Notes: generated by a model not told the origin, from the sequence alone. A DNA stretch of 64,000 nt from Massilia terrae (GCF_024753145.1 NZ_JANUGU010000003.1:186001-250000); one strand, 5' to 3'. Counted from the first letter of the stretch, positions 25,468 through 42,765 are shown. A program made the numbers and translations.

Positions 25468-27750
25468 GTGACAAACCGATCAGCCTTACCGGGTTTTCCC
25501 GGCCTGGCAGGATGCGCCGCGGCCCTTGCCGCCGTGTGCGCGCTTGCGTGGGCCAGCCTTGCCACCACCGCGCTGCCACCGCCTAGCGGCGCCGGCGCGC
25601 CCGCCGATGCCTTCTCCGCCGAACGCGCGGCGGTGCACCTGCAGGCGCTCGCGCGCACGCCGCGCCCGATCGCCAGCAGCATGAACGAACAGGCGCGCGA
25701 ATACATCGTCGCCCAGCTGCGCGGCATGGGCCTGCAGCCCGAAGTGCAGGTCGCGACCGCCGTGCGCCAGTCGGTCGACAACTACCACAACGTGCACGTG
25801 ACGCTGGCCGTCGTGCATAACATCGTCGCGCGCAAGCCGGGCGCCGCGCTGGACCACGCGCGCCGTCCGGCGCTGCTGCTCGCATCGCACTACGACAGCG
25901 ACCCGGCCACACAAGGCGCATCCGATGCGGCATCGGCCGCGGCCATGCTCGAAACAGCGCGCGCGATGCAGTCAGGCCCGCCGCCAGCCGGCGACGTGAT
26001 GTTCCTGTTCGCGGACGGCGACCGCGTGGGCGCGATGGGCGAGCAGGCCTTCGCGGAGCAGCACCCGCTGGCGCAGCGCGTCGGACTCACGCTGCGCTTC
26101 CAGCATCTTGGCAACGACGGGCCGGTGGTGCTGCAACGGGCGCACGGCGCGGCCGGCGCCGCGATCAGCGCGTGGGCGCGCGGGCCTTCACCGCGCGGCT
26201 CTTCGCTGGTGAGCGAGGCCACGAGCCTGATGCCGCAGGCGCGCGGCAGCGGTCCGCTGGCGTCGCTGCGGGCGCCGCTGCTGCAATTCGGCGCCGTCGA
26301 GGGCCGGCTCGGGAGCTGGGACACGCCGCAACGCTTTGCGCGCGCCACGCTGCAGCACGAAGGCGACACGATGCTCTCGCTGGCGCAGGCACTTGGCGCA
26401 CGGCCGCTCGGCCACGCGGCCGCCAGCGGCGACCAGGTCTACTTCACCGCGCCGGCGCTGGGCATGGTCCACTACCCTGCCAGCGCCACCTGGACCATCA
26501 CCAGCATTGCTTGCCTGCTGCTGGCCTGCGTCTGCGCCGCCGCCATCGAAGGGGACCGGCTCGAACTGACCGGCATCGTGAAGGGCGCCTTCGGCTACGC
26601 GCTGATCGCGGGTGGGCCGCTGGCGGTGCTTTACCTGGACGGACTGCACGGCGCGTTCTCCCACGTAATCGCGCCCGACGCGTCAGGCCTGCACTACGAA
26701 CAGGGCGTGGCGCTGCTGATCGCCGGGCTGTTCGTGCTGGGCCAGCGCATGCTGTGCGCGCGCATCGGCGCACTGGCGGCGGCGCTGGGCGCGCTGGCCT
26801 GTCTGGCCGCCGGCCTCGCGGCGGTGACCTGGCTCGCACCCGGCATCAGCTACCTGCTGGCCTGGCCGCTGATTGCTGCGACCATCGCGCTGGCGGCGCA
26901 GCTGTCGCCGCGGGTGCAGGCGCTGACCGGATGGATGCGCTTCTCGCTGCTGCTGGCCGGCGTGCTGCCCGCCATTGCGCTGGCCATGCCGGCCGCGCGC
27001 GACATCTTCGCGATGCCGACGCGGTTTCGCATCCACATTCCCCTGTGGCTGCTGATGCTCGTGATGGGCACGGCGGTTGCGCTGCTCGGCGTGGCGGCAC
27101 GCAGGCTCGCGGTGCGCGCCACCGTCATCGTGGGCGCGGCGCTGCTCGCGATTCCCGGCAGCGCCAGCGTGCCGGACAAGGCGCCGCCCGGCCCCAACCC
27201 GCTGGTCTACTACAAGGACATGCCGACGTGGAGCGAATGGTGGTTGTCGCGCCAATCGCAGCCGGACCAATGGACCCGCCAGCTGTTCCCTGACCAGGTG
27301 CGAGCGGTGAAGCTGGTGGACGTGCTGGGCTGGAACAGCCACGAGGTCTGGTACGCAAAGGCGCCGCGCAACGAGATCGTCTTCCCGCACGCGATCATGC
27401 TGGTGAACGATAAGGAGCCGGCGCGCCGGATCGTGTTCGACCTGACATCGAAGAACAGCGCGCCGCGCATCGAGCTGCACGTCGGCGGCGGCAAGCCGTG
27501 GCGCGCGCGCATGAATGAGCAACTCCTGTCGTACGACCCGGAGATCCGCAACTGGTCGATGTCGATCTACGGCATACGCGACCAGCGGATGCACTTCGAT
27601 TTGGAGATGTTCGGCGGGATCGTCGGGGTGGGCGTCGAGGAGCACATCCCCGGCCTGCCCGACAGGTCGCTGGCAGTGCCCGAACCGGCCGGCGCCTACA
27701 TCCCGATGAGCGGCGAGACCGTCGCCGCCGACATGTTGTGGTTTCGCTAG
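25468..27750 (+). CDS. M28-family membrane peptidase homologue with degenerate active site
   Basis: A 760-residue protein with an N-terminal membrane anchor, an M28 peptidase-like domain (about residues 50-310), roughly eight further membrane segments (about 335-560) and a C-terminal soluble domain. The layout is that of the ER/vacuole-type M28 membrane peptidases. H141 (ASHYDS) and D153 (ASDAAS) are kept, but the catalytic/ligand Glu pair is D185-R186 (FADGDRVG), the expected acidic ligand is lost in RFQHLGNDG, and the His expected before DTP is missing (LGSWDTPQ). It is therefore probably not a peptidase. The start is GTG with AGAGAAG upstream. A normal M28 enzyme is encoded next to it. Confidence 0.85.
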   Translation: MTNRSALPGFPGLAGCAAALAAVCALAWASLATTALPPPSGAGAPADAFSAERAAVHLQALARTPRPIASSMNEQAREYIVAQLRGMGLQPEVQVATAVRQSVDNYHNVHVTLAVVHNIVARKPGAALDHARRPALLLASHYDSDPATQGASDAASAAAMLETARAMQSGPPPAGDVMFLFADGDRVGAMGEQAFAEQHPLAQRVGLTLRFQHLGNDGPVVLQRAHGAAGAAISAWARGPSPRGSSLVSEATSLMPQARGSGPLASLRAPLLQFGAVEGRLGSWDTPQRFARATLQHEGDTMLSLAQALGARPLGHAAASGDQVYFTAPALGMVHYPASATWTITSIACLLLACVCAAAIEGDRLELTGIVKGAFGYALIAGGPLAVLYLDGLHGAFSHVIAPDASGLHYEQGVALLIAGLFVLGQRMLCARIGALAAALGALACLAAGLAAVTWLAPGISYLLAWPLIAATIALAAQLSPRVQALTGWMRFSLLLAGVLPAIALAMPAARDIFAMPTRFRIHIPLWLLMLVMGTAVALLGVAARRLAVRATVIVGAALLAIPGSASVPDKAPPGPNPLVYYKDMPTWSEWWLSRQSQPDQWTRQLFPDQVRAVKLVDVLGWNSHEVWYAKAPRNEIVFPHAIMLVNDKEPARRIVFDLTSKNSAPRIELHVGGGKPWRARMNEQLLSYDPEIRNWSMSIYGIRDQRMHFDLEMFGGIVGVGVEEHIPGLPDRSLAVPEPAGAYIPMSGETVAADMLWFR

Positions 27751-27817
27751 GGAAATGCTTTAATCGCTGGCGCACCCCAACCGGTGTGCCGACATGTTCA
27801 ACTTCCCGCTCGAACCC

Positions 27818-29446
27818 ATGAAGAAGCTCACCACCGCCACCATCCTGGCCACCAGCCTGGCAATGGCGTACCCGGCGCAGGCCGCCACCAAAGTCGTGGT
27901 CGGCCCGGTCGTCCAAGAGGCGCCGCTGCGCGCCCACCTCGATTTCCTGTCGTCCGACCTGGTCGAGGGCCGCGGCACCGGCCAGCGCGGCGGCCAGCTC
28001 GCGGTGAAATACCTCGAAACCCAGGCGCTGGCGATCGGCTTGAAGCCGGCGAACGGCAACAGCTTCCTGCAGCCGGTGAAGATCGCCGGCGTGAAGGCGC
28101 TGCCGGCGCAAAGTAGCGTGACCGTGGTCGCGGGCGGCCAGCCGCTGCCGCTGGCCTTCGGCACCGACTGGGTGTGGGCGCCGGGCGACGCGCAGCCGGT
28201 GCACGAGCTGGATTACGAGCTGGTATTCGCCGGCTACGGCATCACGGCGCCGGAAGAAGGCGGCTGGGACGACTTCAAGGGCCTGGACTGCAAGGACAAG
28301 GTGCTGGTGGTGATGGTCAACGACCCGATGCCGACCGAGGCCGAGCCGAACCGCTTCAACGGCAAAGGGCTGACCTACTACGGCCGCTGGACCTACAAGT
28401 TCGAGGAAGCCGCGCGCCGCAATTGCGCCGGCGTGCTGCTGATCCACACCACGCCGTCCGCATCCTACGGCTGGAGCGTGGTGCAGAACAGCTGGATGGG
28501 CGAGCGTTTCCAGCTATCCGAGCGCGAGCTGGGCACCGGCCTGCAGGGCTGGATCACCGATGACACGGCGAAGAAGCTGTTCGCCGCCAGCGGCTTCGAC
28601 CTCGACAAGCTGCGCGCCGCGGCCGAGGACAAATCGTTCAAGCCGGTGCCGCTGGGCGCGCGCATCAAGGGCGAGACCCGCGCCGAAGTGCGCAAGCTGG
28701 ACGAATTCAACGTGGCCGGCATCGTGCCCGGGACCGATCCCAAGCTGAAGGACGAGCTGGTAATCTACAGCGCGCACTGGGACCACCTGGGCAAGAACGG
28801 CGACGGCAAGGACAATATCTACAACGGCGCGGTGGACAACGCGTCCGGCAGCGCGGCGCTGCTGGCGATGGCACAGGAAGCGGTGCGCGCGCCGGCCAAG
28901 CGCTCGCAGATGTTCCTGTGGGTGGCGGCCGAAGAACAGGGGCTGCTGGGCAGCGCGGCCTATGCATCGAGCCCGCTGTGGCCGGCCGCGAAGACCGCCG
29001 CCGACCTGAACCTGGACAGCCTGAACTGGATCGGCCTGGTCGAGGACGTCGGCATCCAGGGCAGCGAGCGTACCGAACTGAACGCAATGGCCGTGGCCAC
29101 CGCCAAGAAGATGAAGCTGGTGCCGGCGCCGGCGCATCCGGACCTGTCCGGCGGCTACTTCCGCAGCGACCACTTCAGCTTCGCGAAAGCGGGCATCCCG
29201 GCGTTCTCGGTTGGCGGCGGCCATGCGTGGGTGAAGGACGTGGAGGCCAACAACGCCAAGTCCAAGGCCTACGGGCCGCGCTACCACCAGGTGACGGACG
29301 AGTACGATCCGGCGTGGGATCTGTCGGGCATGGTGCAGCAGGCGCAGTTCACGCTGAACCTGGGGCAGGCGATCGCCAATGCGCCGAAGATGCCGGCGTG
29401 GAAGGCGGGCGATCCGTTTGGCAAGGCGCGCGCGACGTCGAACTAA
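27818..29446 (+). CDS. Exported M28-family metallopeptidase
   Basis: A 542-residue M28 aminopeptidase-type enzyme with a signal peptide (MKKLTTATILATSLAMAYPAQA). The active site looks complete: YSAHWDHLG, GAVDNASGSAA, WVAAEEQGLLGS, LNLDSLNW and FRSDHFSFAKAG supply the His, Asp, Glu-Glu, Asp and His residues. A PA-type insertion (about residues 120-230) precedes the catalytic part. It is expected to act in the periplasm on peptide N-termini. The ATG at 27818 was preferred to one at 27794 because of the signal peptide; neither has a good ribosome site. It follows the membrane M28 homologue by 67 bases and is probably co-transcribed. Confidence 0.9.
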   Translation: MKKLTTATILATSLAMAYPAQAATKVVVGPVVQEAPLRAHLDFLSSDLVEGRGTGQRGGQLAVKYLETQALAIGLKPANGNSFLQPVKIAGVKALPAQSSVTVVAGGQPLPLAFGTDWVWAPGDAQPVHELDYELVFAGYGITAPEEGGWDDFKGLDCKDKVLVVMVNDPMPTEAEPNRFNGKGLTYYGRWTYKFEEAARRNCAGVLLIHTTPSASYGWSVVQNSWMGERFQLSERELGTGLQGWITDDTAKKLFAASGFDLDKLRAAAEDKSFKPVPLGARIKGETRAEVRKLDEFNVAGIVPGTDPKLKDELVIYSAHWDHLGKNGDGKDNIYNGAVDNASGSAALLAMAQEAVRAPAKRSQMFLWVAAEEQGLLGSAAYASSPLWPAAKTAADLNLDSLNWIGLVEDVGIQGSERTELNAMAVATAKKMKLVPAPAHPDLSGGYFRSDHFSFAKAGIPAFSVGGGHAWVKDVEANNAKSKAYGPRYHQVTDEYDPAWDLSGMVQQAQFTLNLGQAIANAPKMPAWKAGDPFGKARATSN

Positions 29447-29453
29447 AATGCGA

Positions 29454-29484
29454 AATGGGGTTCCCGCGTTCGCGGGAACCCCAT
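29454..29484. terminator. Perfect REP-like hairpin after the M28 gene
   Basis: aatggggttcccgcg and cgcgggaaccccatt-type arms around a three-base loop form a 14-base perfect stem. It lies between the convergent M28 and sodC genes and matches the GTTCCCGC repeat family. There is no long T run, so its strength as a terminator is uncertain. Confidence 0.7.
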
Positions 29485-29501
29485 CTTGCTAGCTCAGTGG
29501 C

Positions 29502-30023
29502 TTACTCAATAACGCCGCACACCAGCCGCGCGCCCCCGCCACCCAGCGGCGCCGGATGATCCGAGTGATTATCCCCGCCCACGTGTACCATCAGCGCCCG
29601 CCCCTTCACGTCAGCCAGTTTCAGGCGCGGCGCGAGCACGGGATTGCTGGCGTTACCGTTCATATCCACGAACAACGCAGGCAGGTCGCCGAGATGCCCA
29701 TCACCCCAGGGCAGGCCGTGATGCTTGCTCCCGGCCGGATCGTAATGCCCGCCCGCCATGCCCCCTGCCACTGCCTTGCCGTCCTTCTGCGCCGGACCGC
29801 AGTTACCGGTTTCATGCACGTGGAAACCATGCAGTCCCGGCGCGATGCCGGACAGCGCCGGCGTGAACACCAGCCCGTACGGCGATTCCGAAATGGTGAC
29901 CGTGCCCGCAGACGCGCCGATGCCCGTCTCCGACAGCACGTTCATCTTCACCTGCAGCTCCGCAGCCCCGGCTGAGATTGCCGCGCAGCACAGGCAAGCA
30001 GCCACAAAGAATTGTTTCTTCAT
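29502..30023 (-). CDS. sodC: Periplasmic Cu,Zn superoxide dismutase
   Basis: A 173-residue SodC with signal peptide ([20 protein letters not shown]). Metal ligands and the disulfide Cys are visible: [33 protein letters not shown] and the C-terminal [10 protein letters not shown]. The enzyme dismutes superoxide in the periplasm. The ATG at 30023 has AGGGGAG upstream; the frame extends a further 22 codons but without a ribosome site. It stands alone between the M28 gene (convergent) and the LuxR-type gene (same strand, 94 bases). Confidence 0.95.
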   Translation of the reverse strand: MKKQFFVAACLCCAAISAGAAELQVKMNVLSETGIGASAGTVTISESPYGLVFTPALSGIAPGLHGFHVHETGNCGPAQKDGKAVAGGMAGGHYDPAGSKHHGLPWGDGHLGDLPALFVDMNGNASNPVLAPRLKLADVKGRALMVHVGGDNHSDHPAPLGGGGARLVCGVIE

Positions 30024-30117
30024 GCTATTTCTCCCCTCCCAATTGAAGCGAAAATAGTACTTTCTCAACTTTGTGTAAGCTATCCCCATCCATGGGGGAC
30101 ATCGATGAGCATGTGCT

Positions 30118-31122
30118 TCACATACGCGAGACGGCCGGGCGCAGGATGGCGAGGAGACCCGCCTCCGATGTGCAGCCGAATTTTTCGTAGACCGCTTTCA
30201 CACAGTCACGCAGCACGGCATCACTCACATCCATCCGTGCGCGCGCAGCCTCGCGCCCGCCACCCACGCCCATCCAGTATGCCACTTCCATCTGTTGCGG
30301 CGACAGTTCTACCGTGCTTAGCGCGCGCCAGATCCGCAGGGGCATCGGCACGACGTACTTGAGGAAGATGCCGATGGTACGGCTGTGGTCGGCTTGCAGC
30401 GAGGACGCCAGCGACAGGCCGCCCGAGCTCATCCACTGGGCGCGCGCCTCCAGCACCCCGCCCGCCATCGCCAGCGTGCTGGAGGGCAGGCGCCACGGGT
30501 AGCGGTCGCCATACATCACGGACTCGACCAGGCGCAGGCCGAACGGGGGCAGCTTCAGGCGGTCGAACGCGGCGCGCTCCTGCAAGGCGAGCTGGTCCAG
30601 CATGGCGCCCGCGGAATCGCTCAGGAACAGGATGTGGCCGCCTGTGGTCGCGAGCAGCATGGCCTCGTCCTCGATCACGCCCGACAGGCCGGTGGCCGGC
30701 GCCGATGCGTTGCGCAGCGCGAATTCAAAATAGGTGGCGACGCGGCCCAGGTCTTCCTCGTCGTCGGCATCGAAGGCCGGGCCGTTGCGCAGCAGGGTCA
30801 CCGTGCCCAGCGCTTCGGCGCCGTGCTCGAGGGGTTGGTCGATCACGTGCTCGTAATCGTCTTCGCGCACCGCGGCGAAGCTGCTGGAGTCGCTGAAGTA
30901 ATAGCCATTGGGCGGCGGCAGCGCGGCGACGACGGTGTCGTCCAGCGCCTGCTGTTCGCGCGCATCCGGGCTGTCGGCGCGCAGGAACAGCGTCGCGGCG
31001 GTGTTCGGGATCAGCTCCCGCACCAGCGCGAACGCATCGGGCACGATCGTCATCAGCGGCAGGCCGGTCGAGCACAGCACCCGCAAGCGCGCCCATTGAC
31101 GGCTATTCTTTTTACGCGACAC
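30118..31122 (-). CDS. LuxR-type transcriptional regulator with N-terminal sensory region
   Basis: A 334-residue protein. The last 60 residues form a LuxR/FixJ-type helix-turn-helix ([36 protein letters not shown]). The first 270 residues are an unassigned sensory region with GAF/PAS-like features (FFLRAD-, [14 protein letters not shown]). It is not a response regulator: no receiver domain. A start at GTG 31122 is assumed but has no ribosome site, so the N-terminus may be shorter (an ATG occurs at codon 24). The 404-base gap upstream holds the rnk promoter. Its targets and ligand are unknown. Confidence 0.75.
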   Translation of the reverse strand: MSRKKNSRQWARLRVLCSTGLPLMTIVPDAFALVRELIPNTAATLFLRADSPDAREQQALDDTVVAALPPPNGYYFSDSSSFAAVREDDYEHVIDQPLEHGAEALGTVTLLRNGPAFDADDEEDLGRVATYFEFALRNASAPATGLSGVIEDEAMLLATTGGHILFLSDSAGAMLDQLALQERAAFDRLKLPPFGLRLVESVMYGDRYPWRLPSSTLAMAGGVLEARAQWMSSGGLSLASSLQADHSRTIGIFLKYVVPMPLRIWRALSTVELSPQQMEVAYWMGVGGGREAARARMDVSDAVLRDCVKAVYEKFGCTSEAGLLAILRPAVSRM

Positions 31123-31209
31123 GAGGAATGTTGATTACAAGAAAGAGATTTACCGAATACTGATCTTTACAGGTCAAAATGTCAACTTTTGCCGGCTATT
31201 GAGCCTGTG

Positions 31210-31237
31210 TTGACACCACAGGCATACGGTCTATACT
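31210..31237 (+). promoter_or_regulatory. Strong sigma-70 promoter candidate upstream of rnk
   Basis: TTGACA (31210-31215), 16-base spacer, TATACT (31232-31237). It is a perfect -35 and a near-perfect -10, pointing towards rnk. The predicted transcript would begin near 31244 and leave a leader of about 280 bases before the rnk ATG. Confidence 0.7.
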
Positions 31238-31243
31238 CGTCTA

Positions 31244-31526
31244 GACAAATTCACCGCATCGTCAAAGTGAGCACATATCGCACATCGCGGCAGCAGGCAT
31301 GCGCGCCCTCCATCGGAGCGGCGGTGGATGCGTGCGCGCTCGCGCTGGCGATCGCCTGCCCCTCCCGCACGCGAGGCTACGCCTGGCTCTCTTTGGCTCG
31401 GTGAGGGCTTGAGAGAGGATCTTCGGATCCCCCCGCCCCGCCGAGCCTCCCATCTCCAAGACACGACCAATCCGGCGGCTCCGCCATGCCGCGGCGCAGC
31501 CGCCGCAAACGAATTTGAAAGACGAT
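31244..31526 (+). other. Long structured leader of rnk, or a small RNA gene
   Basis: About 280 bases without a credible gene between the promoter and rnk. It holds a GGATC-TTCG-GATCC hairpin with a UUCG tetraloop (31417-31430), a C-rich tract straight after it and a set of GGCGGCTCCGCC / GCGGCGCAGCCGC stems near 31472-31506. A short open frame (31189-31404) crosses the promoter and is not credible. A regulated 5' UTR or a separate sRNA fits; neither is shown. Confidence 0.4.
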
Positions 31527-31931
31527 ATGAAACCAGACCTGATTATTTCCTCGCGCGATCTCGAACAGATCGAGCAATTGCTCGCCCACCTGCCGATGTC
31601 GATGAACGCAATCAAGGATGCTTTGGCCGAGGAGCTGGAGCGGGCCGACATCCGCGAGCCGGACGAGATGCCGGCGGACGTCGTCACGATGAATTCCAAG
31701 GTGCGCTTTGCCGTGGAAAACACCTCGGACGAGTTTTCGCTGACATTGTCCTACCCTGCGCAACTGGCCGACGGGCCGGATCGCATTTCCATTCTGTCGC
31801 CGGTGGGCAGCGCGCTGCTCGGATTGTCAGCCGGCGCGCGCATCGACTGGCCGGGTCCGACCGGGCGCCTGAATGTGCGCGTGCTTGAAGTATTAAGCCA
31901 CGCGGAAGCAACGGCTGGAGCGGGCCAATGA
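31527..31931 (+). CDS. rnk: Nucleoside diphosphate kinase regulator, GreA/GreB-fold
   Basis: A 134-residue Rnk-type protein: a short N-terminal coiled coil (SRDLEQIEQLLAHLPMS) and a GreA/GreB C-terminal domain (VTMNSKVRF, SILSPVGSALLGLSAG). Rnk binds RNA polymerase near the secondary channel and affects nucleotide metabolism. The start ATG was chosen over an in-frame TTG four codons upstream. It overlaps the next gene by four bases (ATGA), so the acetyltransferase is translationally coupled to it. It is separated from the core polymerase genes by a REP doublet and a terminator. Confidence 0.88.
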   Translation: MKPDLIISSRDLEQIEQLLAHLPMSMNAIKDALAEELERADIREPDEMPADVVTMNSKVRFAVENTSDEFSLTLSYPAQLADGPDRISILSPVGSALLGLSAGARIDWPGPTGRLNVRVLEVLSHAEATAGAGQ

Positions 31932-32446
31932 CACGCGATTTCCGCCAGCCGCGCGTCACCGACCTGGCCGCCATCATGGCGATCCAGCGCGAATGCTATC
32001 CGCCCGTGCTGCGCGAAGACCGGCTGACCATCGAGGAACGCATGGCGGTCGCGGCTGAATATTGCTGGGTGGCGGAGGACGAGCACGGCATCGCGGCCTA
32101 CCTGTTCGCCTATCCTTCGACGCTGGGAAAGATCACGCCGCTCGACGGCGCCTTTCGCATCGCGCCGGATGGCGATACGCTGTACTTCCATGATCTGGCG
32201 GTGCTCAAACGCGTGGCGGGAACCGGGCTCGGTTCCGACCTGGTGGACGTCGCACTCGCCAGTGCCGCCGCGCAGGGTTTTGCGCATGCGGCGCTGGTCG
32301 CCGTTCAAGAATCGTCGATGTTCTGGGAACGTATGGGCTATCGACGCCGTGACGAGCTCGACGAGGTCGAGCGCGAGAATCTTCAGACATATCCGGGCTC
32401 GCCGTTCTACATGGTCCGCGAAGTTCTGCCACCATCGGGCACCTGA
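31928..32446 (+). CDS. GNAT-family N-acetyltransferase
   Basis: A 172-residue GNAT protein. The acetyl-CoA-binding motif A reads LYFHDLAVLKRVAGTGLGSDLVDVAL (R/Q-x-x-G-x-G/A present as RVAGTGLG), followed by ALVAVQESSMFWERMGYR (motif B). The acyl acceptor is unknown: a small molecule, peptide or protein amino group is equally possible. It overlaps rnk by four bases and is followed by a REP doublet. Confidence 0.85.
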   Translation: MTRDFRQPRVTDLAAIMAIQRECYPPVLREDRLTIEERMAVAAEYCWVAEDEHGIAAYLFAYPSTLGKITPLDGAFRIAPDGDTLYFHDLAVLKRVAGTGLGSDLVDVALASAAAQGFAHAALVAVQESSMFWERMGYRRRDELDEVERENLQTYPGSPFYMVREVLPPSGT

Positions 32447-32457
32447 TAACTCAGCAT

Positions 32458-32541
32458 GTCGTCCCGGCGAAGGCCGGGCCCCATGGACCCGCCGCGTAGC
32501 CGCACACTCGGCATCGATCCCTGCCTGCGCCGGGACGACGG
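32458..32541. repeat. REP doublet, GTCGTCCCGG family
   Basis: gtcgtcccggcgaaggccgg at 32458-32477 and ctgcgccgggacgacgg at the right end, facing each other across about 45 bases. It lies downstream of the acetyltransferase gene and upstream of the rpoC terminator. It is a member of the same family as 19510, 36931 and 42726. Confidence 0.8.
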
Positions 32542-32582
32542 TGCGCGTGAAGGAGAGCGCGCGCTTTACGTTGGCGATATCG

Positions 32583-32613
32583 AAAAAAAACGGCACCCGC
32601 GGGTGCCGTTTTT
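32583..32613. terminator. Bidirectional terminator ending the rpoBC operon
   Basis: Perfect 18-base palindrome cggcacccgcgggtgccg with an A run on the left and a T run on the right, so it works for leftward transcripts (rpoC, stop at 32631) and for rightward ones. It is the strongest terminator in the window. Confidence 0.95.
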
Positions 32614-32630
32614 GCTGGGGTAGCTGACGA

Positions 32631-36881
<4,251 letters not shown>

Positions 36882-36930
36882 TGATCACTCCAGGTGATTG
36901 AATTCTTTACTTACTACTACCCGCTAAGCT

Positions 36931-37014
36931 CGTCGCTCCGGCGGAGGCCGGAGCCCATGCTGAGTGTCCGAAGTAGCAAACTCAGCATGGGTCCCGGCCT
37001 GCGCCGGGACGACG
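36931..37014. repeat. REP doublet inside the rpoB-rpoC gap
   Basis: cgtcgctccggcggaggccgg and gtcccggcctgcgccggga-type arms around a spacer with catgctgagt / actcagcatg, so the doublet forms an 84-base structure. It interrupts one of the most conserved operons, which transcription must cross. Confidence 0.8.
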
Positions 37015-37048
37015 TCTTTACGCTAGCGGTGCGCGCTGGCTATGTCGA

Positions 37049-41158
<4,110 letters not shown>

Positions 41159-41510
41159 GGACACTCCGTGAGTGACAGAAAGGATGAGAATTCAGGATTT
41201 GCCAGTGGCTTGTGCCCACAACCAAGTCCTCAAGTCTCGCACTGCCCGCCAATTAAAAAGACTGCGTGCTGCGGTGCTACCAATACTTCCGTGCTGCCTT
41301 GCCGTTGTTGTTTCCGCGCGGGATTCCATTTCACTGACCGTGCTGTCCAGCTTAAAATGGCTTCCAACGCGCCCTGCTGCCCCACCAACACTACTTCTGC
41401 AACAGAGACGACAAAAGAGCCAAAGCCGCACGCCCCACCTTCCGGCGGGGTTTCGCAGGCTTTGACTCCGGCGACCGGGCGATCCGTGGACCGCCCATCG
41501 CGTACTGCTA
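41159..41510 (-). promoter_or_regulatory. rplL-rpoB intergenic region with two hairpins
   Basis: 352 bases without a gene. Two hairpins lie just after the rplL stop: GGGCGGTCC-ac-GGATCGCCC (41477-41496) and CCCCGCC-GGAA-GGTGGGG with a GNRA loop (41433-41450). Neither is followed by a T run on the transcribed strand, so a partial attenuator or RNase III processing site, as known at this position in E. coli, is the likely meaning. No rpoB-specific promoter was found. Confidence 0.5.
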
Positions 41511-41891
41511 TTACTTGAGCTCGGCTTTCGCGCCAGCTTCTTCCAGCTTCTTCTTGCCGGCTTCAGCGTCTGCTTTCGGCAGGGCTTCCTTGACGGTCTT
41601 CGGTGCGCCGTCGACCAGGTCCTTGGCTTCCTTCAGGCCCAGGCCGGTGATTTCGCGGACGGCCTTGATGACGCCGACCTTGTTCGCGCCGACTTCAGCC
41701 AGCACCAGGTTGAACTCGGTCTGCTCTTCAGCAGCAGCTGCGCCGGCGCCAGCGGCACCGCCAGCTGCCGGCGCTGCCATTGCAGCGGCCGACACGCCGA
41801 ATTTCTCTTCGAATGCCTTGACCAGGTCGTTCAGTTCCATGACCGACATTGCGCCAACTGCGTCCAGGAACTCTTCTTTGCTAATTGCCAT
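41511..41891 (-). CDS. rplL: 50S ribosomal protein L7/L12
   Basis: A 126-residue L7/L12: N-terminal dimerisation helices ([24 protein letters not shown]), an Ala/Gly-rich hinge (residues about 38-52) and the C-terminal domain ([37 protein letters not shown]) that binds translation factors. Forms the ribosomal stalk with L10, whose gene lies upstream. Length and sequence are typical. Confidence 0.98.
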   Translation of the reverse strand: MAISKEEFLDAVGAMSVMELNDLVKAFEEKFGVSAAAMAAPAAGGAAGAGAAAAEEQTEFNLVLAEVGANKVGVIKAVREITGLGLKEAKDLVDGAPKTVKEALPKADAEAGKKKLEEAGAKAELK

Positions 41892-41955
41892 TTGTAACTC
41901 CAGATTTTATTGAATGTAGTTCAGATGTGTACTTGAGAAAAAGACGTCGAGCCGA

Positions 41956-42456
41956 TTACGCGGCTTCGGTTTCGCCTTTTTTCGCTGCAACTGCAGCCAG
42001 AACACGTGCAAAGCCCGACACCGGTGCCTGCATGACGCCCAGCAGCTGGGCGATGAGGACTTCACGGCTCGGGATGCTTGCCAACGCGGTCACGCCAGCT
42101 ACGTCGAGCTGTTTGCCTGCGTAGTTACCAGCTTTCAGGACCAGCTTGTCGTTGGTTTTCGCAAAGTCAGCGATGACTTTTGCGGCGGCAACGGCGTCGT
42201 CCGAGATCGAGTAGATCAGCGGGCCGGTCATGGAATCTGCCAGCGGGGCAAATTGCGTGCCTTCCACAGCGCGACGTGCCAGGGTGTTCTTCAGAACACG
42301 CAGGTACACGCCCTGGGAGCGGGCTTTTGCACGGAGTTGCGTCAAGTGAGACACCTGAATGCCACGGTACTCGGCCACGACGATCGTTTGCGCAGTTGCT
42401 ACTTTTGCGGAAACTTCGGCGACGACGGCCTTTTTGTCATTCAGATTAAGACCCAC
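41956..42456 (-). CDS. rplJ: 50S ribosomal protein L10
   Basis: A 166-residue L10 beginning [14 protein letters not shown] after a GTG start; AGGAGG seven bases upstream fixes that start, and the longer open frame is not supported. The RNA-binding N-terminal domain and the C-terminal helices that hold L7/L12 dimers ([20 protein letters not shown]) are present. The leader immediately upstream is the expected place for L10 autogenous control. Confidence 0.97.
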   Translation of the reverse strand: MGLNLNDKKAVVAEVSAKVATAQTIVVAEYRGIQVSHLTQLRAKARSQGVYLRVLKNTLARRAVEGTQFAPLADSMTGPLIYSISDDAVAAAKVIADFAKTNDKLVLKAGNYAGKQLDVAGVTALASIPSREVLIAQLLGVMQAPVSGFARVLAAVAAKKGETEAA

Positions 42457-42765
42457 GGTCAACCTCCTAAAATGATGGTCGGCTGATGCCTTCCACCGGT
42501 TCGAACACGGCGTCCGAAGTTTAGAAGTCAAACTTACGCGGTGAGACTACGCAGCATAACTACAAAACTTGTTCGGGTTCGCCATCTGCGTTGGGTGGCG
42601 TATTAACCTCCTGCCTGCCTGCTGCATTCGGCCCAACGGTCTTTGATAACCTGGCGGGAAATCCCGCCAGCCCAAAGATGCGCCCCGCCCTTGCGGGCGA
42701 GGTCTTGATACTAAAAACCTTTACACCTGGATCCCGGCCTGCGCCGGGACGACGCTTCGCGTCGC
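42457..42765 (-). ncRNA. rplJ leader (probable L10 autoregulatory RNA) with REP half-unit
   Basis: 309 bases between rplA and rplJ, no gene. It should contain the ribosomal protein L10 binding leader known at this place in many bacteria, deduced from position and from local hairpins (GGCGGG-AAAT-CCCGCC at about 42652-42667). A REP unit (42726-42754) lies at its 5' end, just after rplA. No attempt at a full fold was possible. Confidence 0.5.
42726..42754. repeat. Single REP unit, GTCGTCCCGG family
   Basis: gatcccggcctgcgccggga followed by cgacg, one unit of the family, directly after the rplA stop codon at 42766. Confidence 0.7.

Noticed and set aside
31189-31404. A 71-codon open frame upstream of rnk
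   Set aside because: It crosses the strong promoter, has no ribosome site and no resemblance to a known protein.
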